Assembly (NCBI GenBank): GCA_937927435.1
Contig: CALBDW010000107.1
Coordinates: 1-53,246 of the forward strand
DNA: 53,246 nt
Source of the DNA: an uncultured Bdellovibrionales bacterium
GTDB taxonomy: Bacteria; Bdellovibrionota; Bdellovibrionia; Bdellovibrionales; JAMPXM01
Direction of reading: 5' to 3'
The notes beneath the pieces are model-generated. The model was given only the letters and a program-made list of their open reading frames with translations, was not told the DNA's origin and searched no databases. A program made the translations under genes and the position numbers. Numbering within the stretch: position 1 is the stretch's first letter; the number at the start of each line of letters is the position of its first letter. Of this stretch, positions 6,599-14,462 are shown piece after piece.

Positions 6599-9040
6599 TC
6601 ATCCTTGATCCTGATACGACGAAATAAGAACGGTGCGGGGCTTACTGCCATTGGCGGGACCAACCACTCCTTCTCTTTCAAAAATTTCGATAAGCCGGGC
6701 GGCACGCGGATACCCCAACTTAAAGCGCCGCTGCAGGAGCGAGGCACTCACTTCTTTCAACGTCGACACATAAGCAAGGATCTCGTCGTAGCGCTCATCG
6801 TACTCGTTTTCCTCGTCATCGGAACCGAAGTCTCCATCGCCGTCAGCTCCGCCAAGATCAAAACCGCCGCCCGAGCCTTCAAGCGCTTTCATGGCCAGCG
6901 GGTCATATTGCGGCTCGCCTTGCTCGCTCCAGAAGCGCATGACCGCCGCAATTTCCGCTTCCGTCACCCACGGGGCATGATGCCGCTGAGGCTTGGAGAC
7001 ACCTGGCGCAAGGAAGAGCATGTCCCCGTTGGGGAGAAGACGTTCGGCTCCGGAGTCGTCGAGAATGATCCGCGAATCCATTTTGCTCGCAACCTTGAAG
7101 CTGATCCGGCCCGGAATGTTCGTTTTGATGAGACCCGTAACGACGTCTTTCCGCGGGCTCTGCATCGCGAGAATGAGGTGAATGCCGCATGCGCGAGCCA
7201 TTTGCGCAAGCCTGACCACAAGGTTTTCCACATTAGCCTTGTCCACCGCCATCAAGTCGCCGAATTCCTCGACCACGATCACGATATAAGGCTGCGGCGT
7301 GAAGTAATACTGCTCAAGGCGACGCGAATCCTGAGCCCACTCGTTATTGATCTGTTCATGTTTTTCGATTTCTTCTTTGCTCAGCTTACTTACGATCTCA
7401 TTGAAGCTTTCAAGCCCGCGCGCGCCGAATTTCGACATCGACCGGTAACGCTTGTCCATCTCTCGGATCGCCCACTTAAGCGCGGATACGGCCTTCTTCG
7501 GCTCGCGGATCGGCGGCATCAAGAGGTGAGGAATGTTGTTGAATGCCGCGAGGTCAACTTGTTTCGGGTCAATGAGGATCAACCGCAAACTCTTGGGAGA
7601 GTGCTTGAATAAAAGACCCGTAATCGCCGAAACGACGAAAACGGATTTTCCGGAGCCGGTGGTCCCGGCCACCATGAGGTGTGGCATCTTCCGCAGATCG
7701 ACGACTTTCGGCTCTCCGTCGGCTTGACGACCGAGACATAGTGGCAGCTTCGTCGCCTCCGACCAGAACGTCTCATTCGCCAGAATATCTTTGAGGTAAA
7801 CGGTTTCGCGTTGTGAGTTCGAAGTCTCGATACCGACCACGTCGCGACCCGGAATGGGCGCGATAATCCGGACGGATTCGCTACTCAATGCCAGCGACAG
7901 GTCGTCGGCGAGTTCCGTGATCTTCGAGATCTTCACGTCAGCGGCCGGCTTGAACTCGTACATCGTCACAGCGGGTCCAGGTTTCGCGTGAACGACCTCC
8001 CCGCGGACGGAAAACTGGGCCAGCTTGTCGACGAGAATCTGCGCTTTCCGGTTGATTTCCCGCTCATCGAGCCGCACACGCGTGGCCGGAGGATCCTCCA
8101 AGAGATTGATGTCGGGCAGTTTCCAATTCTCAATCCGACGCGGAATCTTCGCGTTGATCTTCACTTTCCGGCGAGGAACTTCCTTTTTCGTGAACGCCCG
8201 CTTCAGAAGAGAGATAGGCGGCTTTTCATCTTTGGCATTATCTTCTTCGGCCGCCTCGTATTCTGCCTCTGTTGCCTCTTCGATATCTTCGTCTTCGTCC
8301 TCGTCTTCTTCCTCGTCTTCTTCCACCTCTGCCGCCGCCGAAGCCGTAACGTTATTCAGGGTGAAGAACGAGTTGGTTTTTGCGGAGTCCGGGTTCACCG
8401 CCACAGCGGCCGGACCGCTGGCCGTCTGCGGCTTAAAAAACTCAATTTCAAAAAACCGTTTTACAGCGGCGAAGAATCCGGCGGACTTTTCCGTAATGAA
8501 AGCCAACAAACCTTTCGGCACCCGGAATAATTCCGGCAGCGAGCGCTCCGTGTAGAAAACCACCAGCAAGAGCGCAAGGCTCCACAAAATAATCGAAACG
8601 CCGAGGAAATTGAACGCCGAAATCAAACCTTTCGTTATAACCGCGCCAATAATTCCGCCGACCGGAATCTGATCACTAAACAGCCGTAAATTAGGGAAAT
8701 GAAGGCTTAAAAGGCTCGAAACCGTGGTCATTAAAAGCAGCCCCCAAACGAACCGCGGTCCGAACCACGAGGTGTCGTCACGCCGAAGTTTGCGGATTCC
8801 CATGCGCAAACATGCCACCACGGCGACCCAAGCGCTGATCCCCCAGCCCTGGTAAAACAGATCGGCAATGAAGCTGCCGATATAACCGCAGTAGTTTTGC
8901 ACTTTTAGGTTGGTGCCGATGGAGTTAAAGGACGGATCGGTCGGATGGAAACTGAATAGAGCCATTCCAAGGAAGACGCCCGTCGCCAACCACAAAATAC
9001 AAGTAACATCCCGCCGAAATCTCTTGAAAAATCCGCTCAT
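6599..9040 (-). CDS. ftsK: FtsK/SpoIIIE-type DNA translocase
   Basis: 813 residues. Domains in order: an N-terminal membrane domain with about four hydrophobic segments (residues 12-32, 52-80, 95-115, 125-165), a very acidic linker (238-271, almost only Glu, Asp and Ala), the alpha/beta motor, and the C-terminal winged-helix gamma domain (about 748-807). Walker A is AGTTGSGKS (458-466). Oddities: the Walker B reads VIVVEE (587-592) where the family has hydrophobics followed by Asp-Glu. QRPS, nearly invariant in the family, reads QSPR (627-630). GYNRAAR of the gamma domain reads GYPRAAR (776-782). Role: pumps the chromosome terminus across the division septum and, in many bacteria, activates XerCD. 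The ATG at 9040 was preferred over a TTG ten codons upstream; neither has a well-spaced ribosome-binding site. Confidence 0.93.
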   Translation of the reverse strand: MSGFFKRFRRDVTCILWLATGVFLGMALFSFHPTDPSFNSIGTNLKVQNYCGYIGSFIADLFYQGWGISAWVAVVACLRMGIRKLRRDDTSWFGPRFVWGLLLMTTVSSLLSLHFPNLRLFSDQIPVGGIIGAVITKGLISAFNFLGVSIILWSLALLLVVFYTERSLPELFRVPKGLLAFITEKSAGFFAAVKRFFEIEFFKPQTASGPAAVAVNPDSAKTNSFFTLNNVTASAAAEVEEDEEEDEDEDEDIEEATEAEYEAAEEDNAKDEKPPISLLKRAFTKKEVPRRKVKINAKIPRRIENWKLPDINLLEDPPATRVRLDEREINRKAQILVDKLAQFSVRGEVVHAKPGPAVTMYEFKPAADVKISKITELADDLSLALSSESVRIIAPIPGRDVVGIETSNSQRETVYLKDILANETFWSEATKLPLCLGRQADGEPKVVDLRKMPHLMVAGTTGSGKSVFVVSAITGLLFKHSPKSLRLILIDPKQVDLAAFNNIPHLLMPPIREPKKAVSALKWAIREMDKRYRSMSKFGARGLESFNEIVSKLSKEEIEKHEQINNEWAQDSRRLEQYYFTPQPYIVIVVEEFGDLMAVDKANVENLVVRLAQMARACGIHLILAMQSPRKDVVTGLIKTNIPGRISFKVASKMDSRIILDDSGAERLLPNGDMLFLAPGVSKPQRHHAPWVTEAEIAAVMRFWSEQGEPQYDPLAMKALEGSGGGFDLGGADGDGDFGSDDEENEYDERYDEILAYVSTLKEVSASLLQRRFKLGYPRAARLIEIFEREGVVGPANGSKPRTVLISSYQDQG

Positions 9041-9093
9041 TCTTCCATCGTAGGGGAACCCTTCGAGCAATCCTAGTCTGGCTTTTTCGGCTC

Positions 9094-9130
9094 TTGACTT
9101 TGGTGCCGCCCTTCAATAAGGTCTGGCACC
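9094..9130 (+). promoter_or_regulatory. Possible promoter and inverted repeat upstream of queE
   Basis: In the 199-base gap between the divergent ftsK and queE genes, TTGACT (9094-9099) stands 17 bases from TAAGGT (9117-9122). This is a plausible but weak sigma-70 pair reading toward queE. The same stretch holds an inverted repeat, GGTGCC (9102-9107) and GGCACC (9125-9130), which could be an operator. No preQ1 riboswitch pattern was seen. Confidence 0.3.
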
Positions 9131-9239
9131 TGCATTCACGAAGACAGCGTCTCTCGAGCCCCTTGGAAAAACGTCCGGATGTACCAATGGTCGATATGGA
9201 TCTAAACAGTAGTCGGGGCCCGGAACAGACGTGGGACAA

Positions 9240-9878
9240 ATGTTAAAAATCAACGAAATCTTTTTCAGCATTCAGGGTGAATCATCTTATGTCGGGTTCC
9301 CCACGGTCTTCGTGCGCACTTCCGGTTGTAACTTGCGATGCGGATATTGCGATACAACCTATGCGTATTATTCCGGTAAATTAATGTCGGAGGATGAAAT
9401 CGTCGCCGAAGTTTCAAAGTACGGCGCGCGTTACGTCTGCGTCACCGGCGGTGAACCTCTGCTTCAAAAAAATGTTCCGTCTCTTCTGACTCGACTCTGC
9501 GATCTCGGTTACGAGGTTTCGCTCGAGACCAGCGGGTCGATCGACTGCGGCGCGGTTGATCCCCGCGTAAAGAAAATTATCGATGTCAAGACGCCTGGAA
9601 GCGGCGAGGGCAGCTCTTTTCTCGAAGCAAACTTAAGATTCGCGGATGTCAACACCGAATTTAAATTCGTCATTTGTTCCGAGGAAGACTTTACCTGGGC
9701 TGAAAATTTCTCGAAAAAGCACGGACTTTTTGAAAGATCGCAGGTTTTATACAGCCCAGCATTTCGCAGGGTGAGTGAAAATTGGCTTGCAAAAAAAATT
9801 ATTTCGGAAAACTCATCGGCCCGGTTGCAATTGCAATTGCATAAGTATATTTGGTCTCCACACAGTCGAGGCGTTTAG
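9240..9878 (+). CDS. queE: 7-carboxy-7-deazaguanine synthase (radical SAM)
   Basis: 212 residues. The N-terminus MLKINEIFFSIQGES matches QueE (x-EIF-x-(S/T)-IQGEG). The radical-SAM cysteines are in SGCNLRCGYCDT (C30, C34, C37). The TGGEPLLQ motif follows at about residue 75, and the C-terminal helix carries QLQLHKYIW, like the QxHK end of the family. It contracts the ring of 6-carboxytetrahydropterin to carboxy-deazaguanine, on the route to queuosine in tRNA. A GTG three codons upstream is an alternative start; neither has a strong ribosome-binding site. No other queuosine gene is in the window, so it stands alone here. The substrate-binding glutamate of IQGEG is kept although the last Gly is Ser (IQGES). 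Confidence 0.92.
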   Translation: MLKINEIFFSIQGESSYVGFPTVFVRTSGCNLRCGYCDTTYAYYSGKLMSEDEIVAEVSKYGARYVCVTGGEPLLQKNVPSLLTRLCDLGYEVSLETSGSIDCGAVDPRVKKIIDVKTPGSGEGSSFLEANLRFADVNTEFKFVICSEEDFTWAENFSKKHGLFERSQVLYSPAFRRVSENWLAKKIISENSSARLQLQLHKYIWSPHSRGV

Positions 9879-10088
9879 CTTCACGGCGGTTCGAAATCAC
9901 GAATTGCCGAATCAATTTAATTAACAACAATGTGGGTTGAGAAAGGACTTTGAATCGCGATGCTGGAGGGGATGAGCGAATGCAGAGTTCGGACCCGGAA
10001 CGGTTTCGGCTCTCACGCAAGTTCCCGAAACATTCGATGAAAAAGCCCGTAATCGTCCCACGATTTTTGTAAGGTCATCAGGAGCGGC

Positions 10089-10388
10089 ATGACACCCAAT
10101 CTGAATCACTCGGACAATCTTTTTGTTGCGAACCTTCAGTCTGTCAGTCTCGAGAAGCTCGTTAAGAGCAAACTCGAAGTGCTGTTCCAACAGCAAAAAG
10201 AGGCTCAAGTTGAATTGAGCGGCCTCTACAACATCGTCATTGAGCAAGTCGAGAAGCCTTTGATCGAGCTTGCCCTGGCGTCCCATAACGGTAACCAGGT
10301 CAAAACGGCTCAGATGCTAGGCATCAATCGCAATACTTTGAAAAAGAAAATCGACAATTACAAAATTCGTATTAGAAAATCCAACTGA
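10089..10388 (+). CDS. Fis-family DNA-binding protein
   Basis: 99 residues with GGAG 5 bases before the ATG. The C-terminal 45 residues carry the Fis-type helix-turn-helix: a helix ending IELALASHNGNQVKTAQMLG followed by INRNTLKKKI. This is the same arrangement as in Fis and in the C-terminus of NtrC-type activators. The N-terminal half is helical and would form the dimer core. Fis proteins bend DNA and affect transcription and replication initiation. Here the gene precedes dnaB in the same direction with a 213-base gap. The HTH is the strongest evidence; whether it is a true Fis or a free-standing NtrC-like output domain is undecided. Confidence 0.85.
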   Translation: MTPNLNHSDNLFVANLQSVSLEKLVKSKLEVLFQQQKEAQVELSGLYNIVIEQVEKPLIELALASHNGNQVKTAQMLGINRNTLKKKIDNYKIRIRKSN

Positions 10389-10403
10389 CCAAATATGATT
10401 CTT

Positions 10404-10441
10404 TGACGAGTCATCTTTTGACGAGTCATCGGCGGGTCATC
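10404..10441. repeat. Tandem TGACGAGTCATC motif upstream of dnaB
   Basis: TGACGAGTCATC occurs at 10404-10415 and again at 10419-10430, a 15-base period. A degenerate third copy (GGGTCATC) ends at 10441. Each unit contains a TGAC-N2-GTCA dyad, which looks like a dimeric protein-binding site. It sits between the Fis-type gene and dnaB in a gap otherwise lacking a gene. Confidence 0.55.
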
Positions 10442-10601
10442 CTGTGTTTATGCGCCTCTGAGTTCGGCCCGCGACTTCTCTAGCTTTTATCGGTTGTAAA
10501 ACCGGACGTCGGCGTGCCTAGAGCGATTGGCCGGTGTCCCCGAAAGCTTTTGTGGTTTCAGAGCAGCCGGAGCTAGAGAGGTCTGGAGGGGATTTTCTAA
10601 T

Positions 10602-12002
10602 ATGGCGATTCGAGTTCCACCGCATAACCTGGAAGCCGAGCAGTCCGTACTGGGCGGCTTGATGATTGATCCGCTGGCTTGGGATCAAGTGTCTTCCATC
10701 ATTATGGAGGACGACTTTTACAAGATCGCGCATCGCAAGATTTACGCCGCGATCGCAGAGCTATACGCCAAAAGCCAGCCGATTGACATCATCACGGTTT
10801 CCAACCTTTTGACCGAGAAAAAGGAACTCGATGCGATTGGCGGTCCGGCGTATTTGGCCGAAATCATGAACGCCACGCCGACAGCGGCGCATATCGAGTC
10901 GTACGCCAAAATCATCCACGAAAAAGCATTGCTACGAAAGCTGATCCATATGAGCGCCGAGATCACCGAGAAGGCGTTCAATGAATCGTATGAAAGCGTG
11001 GAAAGCTTCTTGGACGAAGTGGAGGCCCAAATTTTCGCGGTCACCGAAAAGAAAAAGACCCAGGGTCTCGTCGGCGCGGCCGAGCTGATTAAAGACTCGA
11101 TGAACCGTCTCACCGCACTCTTCGAGCGCAAGGCCGAATTTACCGGAATTCCGAGCGGCTTCACCCAGTTGGACAAGCTGACATCCGGCTTCCAGCCGGG
11201 GGAAATGACGATTATCGCCGCGCGCCCGTCCATGGGTAAAACGGCCTTCAGCTTAAATATCGCCCAACACGTGGTTTTGCGCGAAAAGAAGAGCCTGGCC
11301 TACTTCTCGGTCGAGATGAACAAGGAGCAGCTGATGATGAGGATGCTGGCCTCCGAGGCCCAGGTAAACCTGTCCGATCTCCGGGTCGGCCGGCTGAGCG
11401 ACAGCGCTTGGCCGAGGCTCATAGATAAAGCCTCTAAATTGGCCGAGGCTCGCCTCTTCATTGACGATACCTCAGGTATCAGCCCCTTCGAGATCCGCGC
11501 AAAATGTCGGCGTTTAAAGGCCCAGCACGGGCTCGACATGATCATGATCGACTACTTGCAGCTCATGGACCTAAAGCAAAAGGTCGAAAGCCGCGAACGG
11601 GCGGTGTCTGAGATCTCCCGGTCTCTGAAGGCTATCGCCAAGGAGCTGCATATCCCGGTCGTGGCTCTGGCCCAGCTGAACCGCGGCGTGGAGGGCCGGG
11701 CGGACCGTCGTCCAATGCTCTCGGACCTCCGTGAATCGGGCTCCATCGAGCAGGACGCCGACGTTATCATGATGCTCTACCGCGAAGACTACTATGACCG
11801 CGATAACCCCGATATTAAGGGCATTTCGGAGGTCATAGTCGGCAAACAACGGAACGGTCCCACGGGAACTATCAAACTCCGCTGGGAGGCGCATATCGGC
11901 CGCTTCTCGAATCTCGAAGAAGGCGGAGGAGAGCATCCGTTACCGCCGCCGCCCGCGGCTCCGATCCCCATGCGCGCCCGTGGAGCGGCTCCTAAAGCCT
12001 AA
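10602..12002 (+). CDS. dnaB: Replicative DNA helicase
   Basis: 466 residues, close to the 471 of E. coli DnaB. The N-terminal domain begins VPPHNLEAEQSVLGGLM, a hallmark of the family. Walker A is ARPSMGKTAF (207-216). Walker B is in MIMIDYLQLM, and DLRESGSIEQDAD and the arginine-finger region follow in order. It is the hexameric helicase that unwinds DNA ahead of the fork and recruits primase. The ATG at 10602 has GGAGGGG about 10 bases upstream; an upstream frame extension is not needed. In many bacteria dnaB lies beside rplI. Here it is still next to rplI but in the opposite, convergent orientation, with a small gene in between. No intein is present. Confidence 0.97.
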   Translation: MAIRVPPHNLEAEQSVLGGLMIDPLAWDQVSSIIMEDDFYKIAHRKIYAAIAELYAKSQPIDIITVSNLLTEKKELDAIGGPAYLAEIMNATPTAAHIESYAKIIHEKALLRKLIHMSAEITEKAFNESYESVESFLDEVEAQIFAVTEKKKTQGLVGAAELIKDSMNRLTALFERKAEFTGIPSGFTQLDKLTSGFQPGEMTIIAARPSMGKTAFSLNIAQHVVLREKKSLAYFSVEMNKEQLMMRMLASEAQVNLSDLRVGRLSDSAWPRLIDKASKLAEARLFIDDTSGISPFEIRAKCRRLKAQHGLDMIMIDYLQLMDLKQKVESRERAVSEISRSLKAIAKELHIPVVALAQLNRGVEGRADRRPMLSDLRESGSIEQDADVIMMLYREDYYDRDNPDIKGISEVIVGKQRNGPTGTIKLRWEAHIGRFSNLEEGGGEHPLPPPPAAPIPMRARGAAPKA

Positions 12003-12104
12003 ATCTATTCAACGCAATCACCCTATAAACCGAGCGAAGGAAATCTGACGAGAGTCCAGAAGATTCCGGCCCGCTTGAGCCCGCGTTAACCCCTTGGTCA
12101 AATG

Positions 12105-12141
12105 TCTGTGTCACAGATTTACGTCAGCCGGTGGGCGGCTG
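12105..12141 (+). promoter_or_regulatory. Two inverted repeats ahead of the small gene
   Basis: TCTGTG t CACAGA (12105-12117) is a perfect dyad with a one-base centre, operator-like. CAGCCG gtggg CGGCTG (12125-12141) can form a tight hairpin. They lie in the 169-base gap between dnaB and the following small gene, 30-65 bases before its start. There is no T-run, so a terminator is unlikely. Confidence 0.35.
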
Positions 12142-12171
12142 AAACGAGCCTTACTTCCCACGGAGGGGTCG

Positions 12172-12375
12172 ATGGGCGACGAATTGTTCGGAACGGTGGC
12201 GAACGCCACCGGACTACCGACGGATTTGGTGTCGAGAGAACTCGACCGGCTTTTGGGAAAAGCCGGAATTAAACGCGAGGATCTGACCTTGGAGGATCTC
12301 AGGAAGATCCTCGCCGAATATGTTCAAGACGTTCTCCTCGCCGCGAAGGAAGAATTCTCCAATTCGAATTCTTAA
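12172..12375 (+). CDS. Small acidic helical protein, unknown function
   Basis: 67 residues with GGAGGGG well placed before the ATG, which supports it as a real gene. Nearly all of it is predicted helix: a first part with GLPTDLVSRELDRLLGKAG, then EDLTLEDLRKILAEYVQDVLL, ending in a polar EEFSNSNS tail. No signal peptide or membrane segment. The leucine spacing suggests a small helical bundle or oligomer. I do not recognise a named family. Its stop codon overlaps the stop of the convergent rplI gene (TAA on both strands within 12372-12375), so there is no room for a terminator between them. Confidence 0.7.
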   Translation: MGDELFGTVANATGLPTDLVSRELDRLLGKAGIKREDLTLEDLRKILAEYVQDVLLAAKEEFSNSNS

Positions 12376-12815
12376 GCCCGTTCAACGGCGATCGTCAGTT
12401 CAGCCTCGAGGCCCTCACCCAAACGGACCGTCGCCTTGTGTTGGCCCAACATTTTGATCGGGCCTTCCATCACGATATCACGACGGTCAATCGAGAAGCC
12501 GTGTTTCTCAAGCTCGTTCGAGATGTCATGGCTCGTCACAGCGCCGAACAACTTATCCGTATCACCGGCAGCGGCCTTGATAGTGATGTTAACGCCTTGA
12601 AGTTTCTTGATAAGCTCTTGGCGCTCTGCCAACGCTTTTCTTCTTTTCGCCTCGGCGACCTTTTGCAAATGAGCGAACTCTTTCACACGTTTTTCAGTCG
12701 CCTCCAACGCCATACGACGGGGGAGGAGATAGTTGCGTGCGTAACCATTGGCGACAGTCACCAAATCGCCAGCCTTGCCGAGGTTTTTCACGTCTTTTTG
12801 CAAAATGACTTTCAT
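12372..12815 (-). CDS. rplI: Large ribosomal subunit protein bL9
   Basis: 147 residues, normal length. The N-terminal signature MKVILQKDVKNLGKAGDLV, then VANGYARNYLLPR (residues 21-33), is diagnostic of bL9. A long basic connecting helix and the C-terminal rRNA-binding domain follow. GGAG lies 6 bases before the ATG. It is at the downstream end of a leftward group with a DUF2232-like membrane protein and rpsF, the usual bS6-bS18-bL9 arrangement but without rpsR. Its 3' end overlaps that of the convergent small gene. Confidence 0.97.
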   Translation of the reverse strand: MKVILQKDVKNLGKAGDLVTVANGYARNYLLPRRMALEATEKRVKEFAHLQKVAEAKRRKALAERQELIKKLQGVNITIKAAAGDTDKLFGAVTSHDISNELEKHGFSIDRRDIVMEGPIKMLGQHKATVRLGEGLEAELTIAVERA

Positions 12816-12869
12816 CGCTGACTCCGTAATCGTTTGTTCGCCCGAGCTTTTCGGAGCGCAAAATTAATA

Positions 12870-13760
12870 TCAAATACCCTTTTTCGTTTCCGCCGGCTTC
12901 CGTGACAAACGTTCGCGAAATTCAATCCAGTAATCCACGAAACCGACGAAGCTCACAACCAAGAACAATTGAATCACGAAAATGATATACCAAAGCCCCT
13001 GCCAAAAAGGACTGACCCTGTACACCCGAAACGCGTGCGAGACAACGGCCAGACCCTGAAAGAAGAAGATCACGACCAAAACGTTCAGCGCGTTCAGGGA
13101 GATCGTTTCAACCCATTTGATGCCGTGCTGGAAGAAAGCTCCGAAAATCGAAACGATCGTCAGCCAGATAAAGAGGTCCGGCACCCGAAACGAGCTGAGC
13201 TGGCTTTGCGGAACGCGGGCTTTTTCTTCTTCCCCAATCCATCTCAATGCCCAGCTCTCGCCGATCAAGGCGATCGCAAGAGCTGCGATAAGACCGATTA
13301 TGATCCCCGACGGCAATTGTTGCATGACGGCTTCAACACTAATCGAGGACCCGCCGTTCATTGCCACCAACTTATCCACCAAGGGCTCCAAATGCCGCCG
13401 AACCGAATCGACGAGGGCCACTTTCGTGAAATGGATCCAGGCGCCGACGCCGAGAATCGTCGTCCCAATCGCCGCAAGTGACGCGACGAAACCAGAAACG
13501 AACACAGACAGTCCATGGTCTTCAATCTCAGCATAGGCGCCGACACCGACGGCGAGGGAAAGAACCAAAAGACCGTAAGAGGGTGAAATCCAAGCCATCA
13601 CACCGGCGGAGACCGACGCAAACGCCACCCAAAATGGCCAGCGTCCGTAAACGCGTCGTAGCGCGCGCATCGGCAACGCGCCGAAGATGACTGTCGTCAT
13701 CGAAAGCATGACCGCCAGGATGACGAGCAGGCCAAATTTAAGGATTGGCTTAATGGACAC
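12870..13760 (-). CDS. DUF2232-like (YybS-type) membrane protein
   Basis: 296 residues, strongly hydrophobic, about eight transmembrane segments. A conserved-looking loop around a Trp-Ala-Leu-Arg-Trp motif precedes the cytoplasmic stretch at residues 175-195. Proteins of the DUF2232/YybS family are typically encoded between rpsR and rplI in many phyla, and this gene sits between rpsF and rplI; that position is the main argument for the call. Function is not established; an uncharacterised transporter or envelope role has been proposed for relatives. It is separated from rpsF by 14 bases and from rplI by 54 bases, so it is probably cotranscribed with them. Confidence 0.7.
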   Translation of the reverse strand: MSIKPILKFGLLVILAVMLSMTTVIFGALPMRALRRVYGRWPFWVAFASVSAGVMAWISPSYGLLVLSLAVGVGAYAEIEDHGLSVFVSGFVASLAAIGTTILGVGAWIHFTKVALVDSVRRHLEPLVDKLVAMNGGSSISVEAVMQQLPSGIIIGLIAALAIALIGESWALRWIGEEEKARVPQSQLSSFRVPDLFIWLTIVSIFGAFFQHGIKWVETISLNALNVLVVIFFFQGLAVVSHAFRVYRVSPFWQGLWYIIFVIQLFLVVSFVGFVDYWIEFRERLSRKPAETKKGI

Positions 13761-13774
13761 CCGCTTCGCTCCGC

Positions 13775-14299
13775 TTACGCTTCTTCTTCCTCAGAACCGT
13801 CTTCTTCGCCTTGGCGAGCTTCCGTCACACTTTCTTCAGGACGGCTTTCGCGTTTCGCGACGCCCGCACCTTTCTGACCAGCTTTACGAGCTTGGAACTT
13901 GGCTTCGCGTTCACGTTCGCGAGCCGCGCTTTCAGCCAGGGCTTTTTTGAAGTTCTCAACGTATGCGGCCAGATCGGTACCGTCGTCGAGGCGCGTGTGC
14001 ACGAAGCGCAACACTTTATCGCTGATGCGCATCGTGCGTTCGAGCTCGGCAATCGCTTGCGGCTCTGCTTCGAACGTCGTGTGGAAGTAAATAGCTTTGC
14101 GGTGTTTTTTGATCGGGTTCGCGAGCGTGCGCTTACCCCAAGTATCGAGATGTTTCACGCTGCCGCCGAATTGTTCTTCAATGATCGATTTATTGCGGCG
14201 GAACAATTCTTTTTGTTCCTCTTCGGTGGCATCGGGATGGACGATAATAATGCCTTCGTAAGGGCGTAAGTTCGGACGAACTTCCAGTTGTAAAGCCAT
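13775..14299 (-). CDS. rpsF: Small ribosomal subunit protein bS6 with a charged C-terminal tail
   Basis: 174 residues. The bS6 fold is clear: RPYEGIIIVHPDATEEEQKEL at the start, then GGSVKHLDTWGKRTLANPIKKHRKAIYFHTTFE with the conserved WGKR-LA-I-K element, and DKVLRFVHTRLDD. The remaining 60-70 residues are a low-complexity Ala/Glu/Arg/Lys tail ending in an acidic run, making the protein longer than the typical 95-135 residues. AGGAC precedes the ATG at 14299; frames further upstream lack support. A strong hairpin lies in the leader. The family partner bS18 (rpsR), which normally follows, is absent: only 14 bases separate rpsF from the next gene. Confidence 0.95.
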   Translation of the reverse strand: MALQLEVRPNLRPYEGIIIVHPDATEEEQKELFRRNKSIIEEQFGGSVKHLDTWGKRTLANPIKKHRKAIYFHTTFEAEPQAIAELERTMRISDKVLRFVHTRLDDGTDLAAYVENFKKALAESAAREREREAKFQARKAGQKGAGVAKRESRPEESVTEARQGEEDGSEEEEA

Positions 14300-14320
14300 A
14301 CTTTTGTCCTTTCGGTTTAG

Positions 14321-14353
14321 GCAGCCCCTGGCTCGGGCCAGGAGCAAGGCTGC
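14321..14353 (-). promoter_or_regulatory. Structured leader of rpsF, candidate ribosomal-protein binding site
   Basis: On the minus strand GCAGCC pairs with GGCTGC and, inside it, CCTGGC with GCCAGG. There is a 5-base bulge (TTGCT) on the 5' side and a CCGA apical loop. It lies about 20 bases upstream of the start codon. The S6:S18 complex is known to bind leader motifs with a bulge, a hairpin and a CCG trinucleotide in many phyla. Here CCG is in the loop rather than the bulge, so the match is only partial. On the plus strand the same stem is followed by TTTTT, but no gene ends there. Confidence 0.5.
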
Positions 14354-14462
14354 TTTTTCAGTTTCAAAGTCGATGTGGAATACCACGTCGTAACGCGCCA
14401 GACAAGTTCCGGACCGATGTGTCGCTCCAAAACTCGTTCAAACTCTGCCATACTTCAGAGTA

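Noticed and set aside
9180..9239. A preQ1 riboswitch ahead of queE
   Set aside because: The conserved purine-rich and C-rich elements of preQ1 aptamers were not found; only a weak promoter and an inverted repeat.
13761..13774. A hidden rpsR gene between rpsF and the membrane protein gene
   Set aside because: Only 14 bases separate them, far too short for a roughly 75-codon gene; no bS18-like peptide in other frames nearby.
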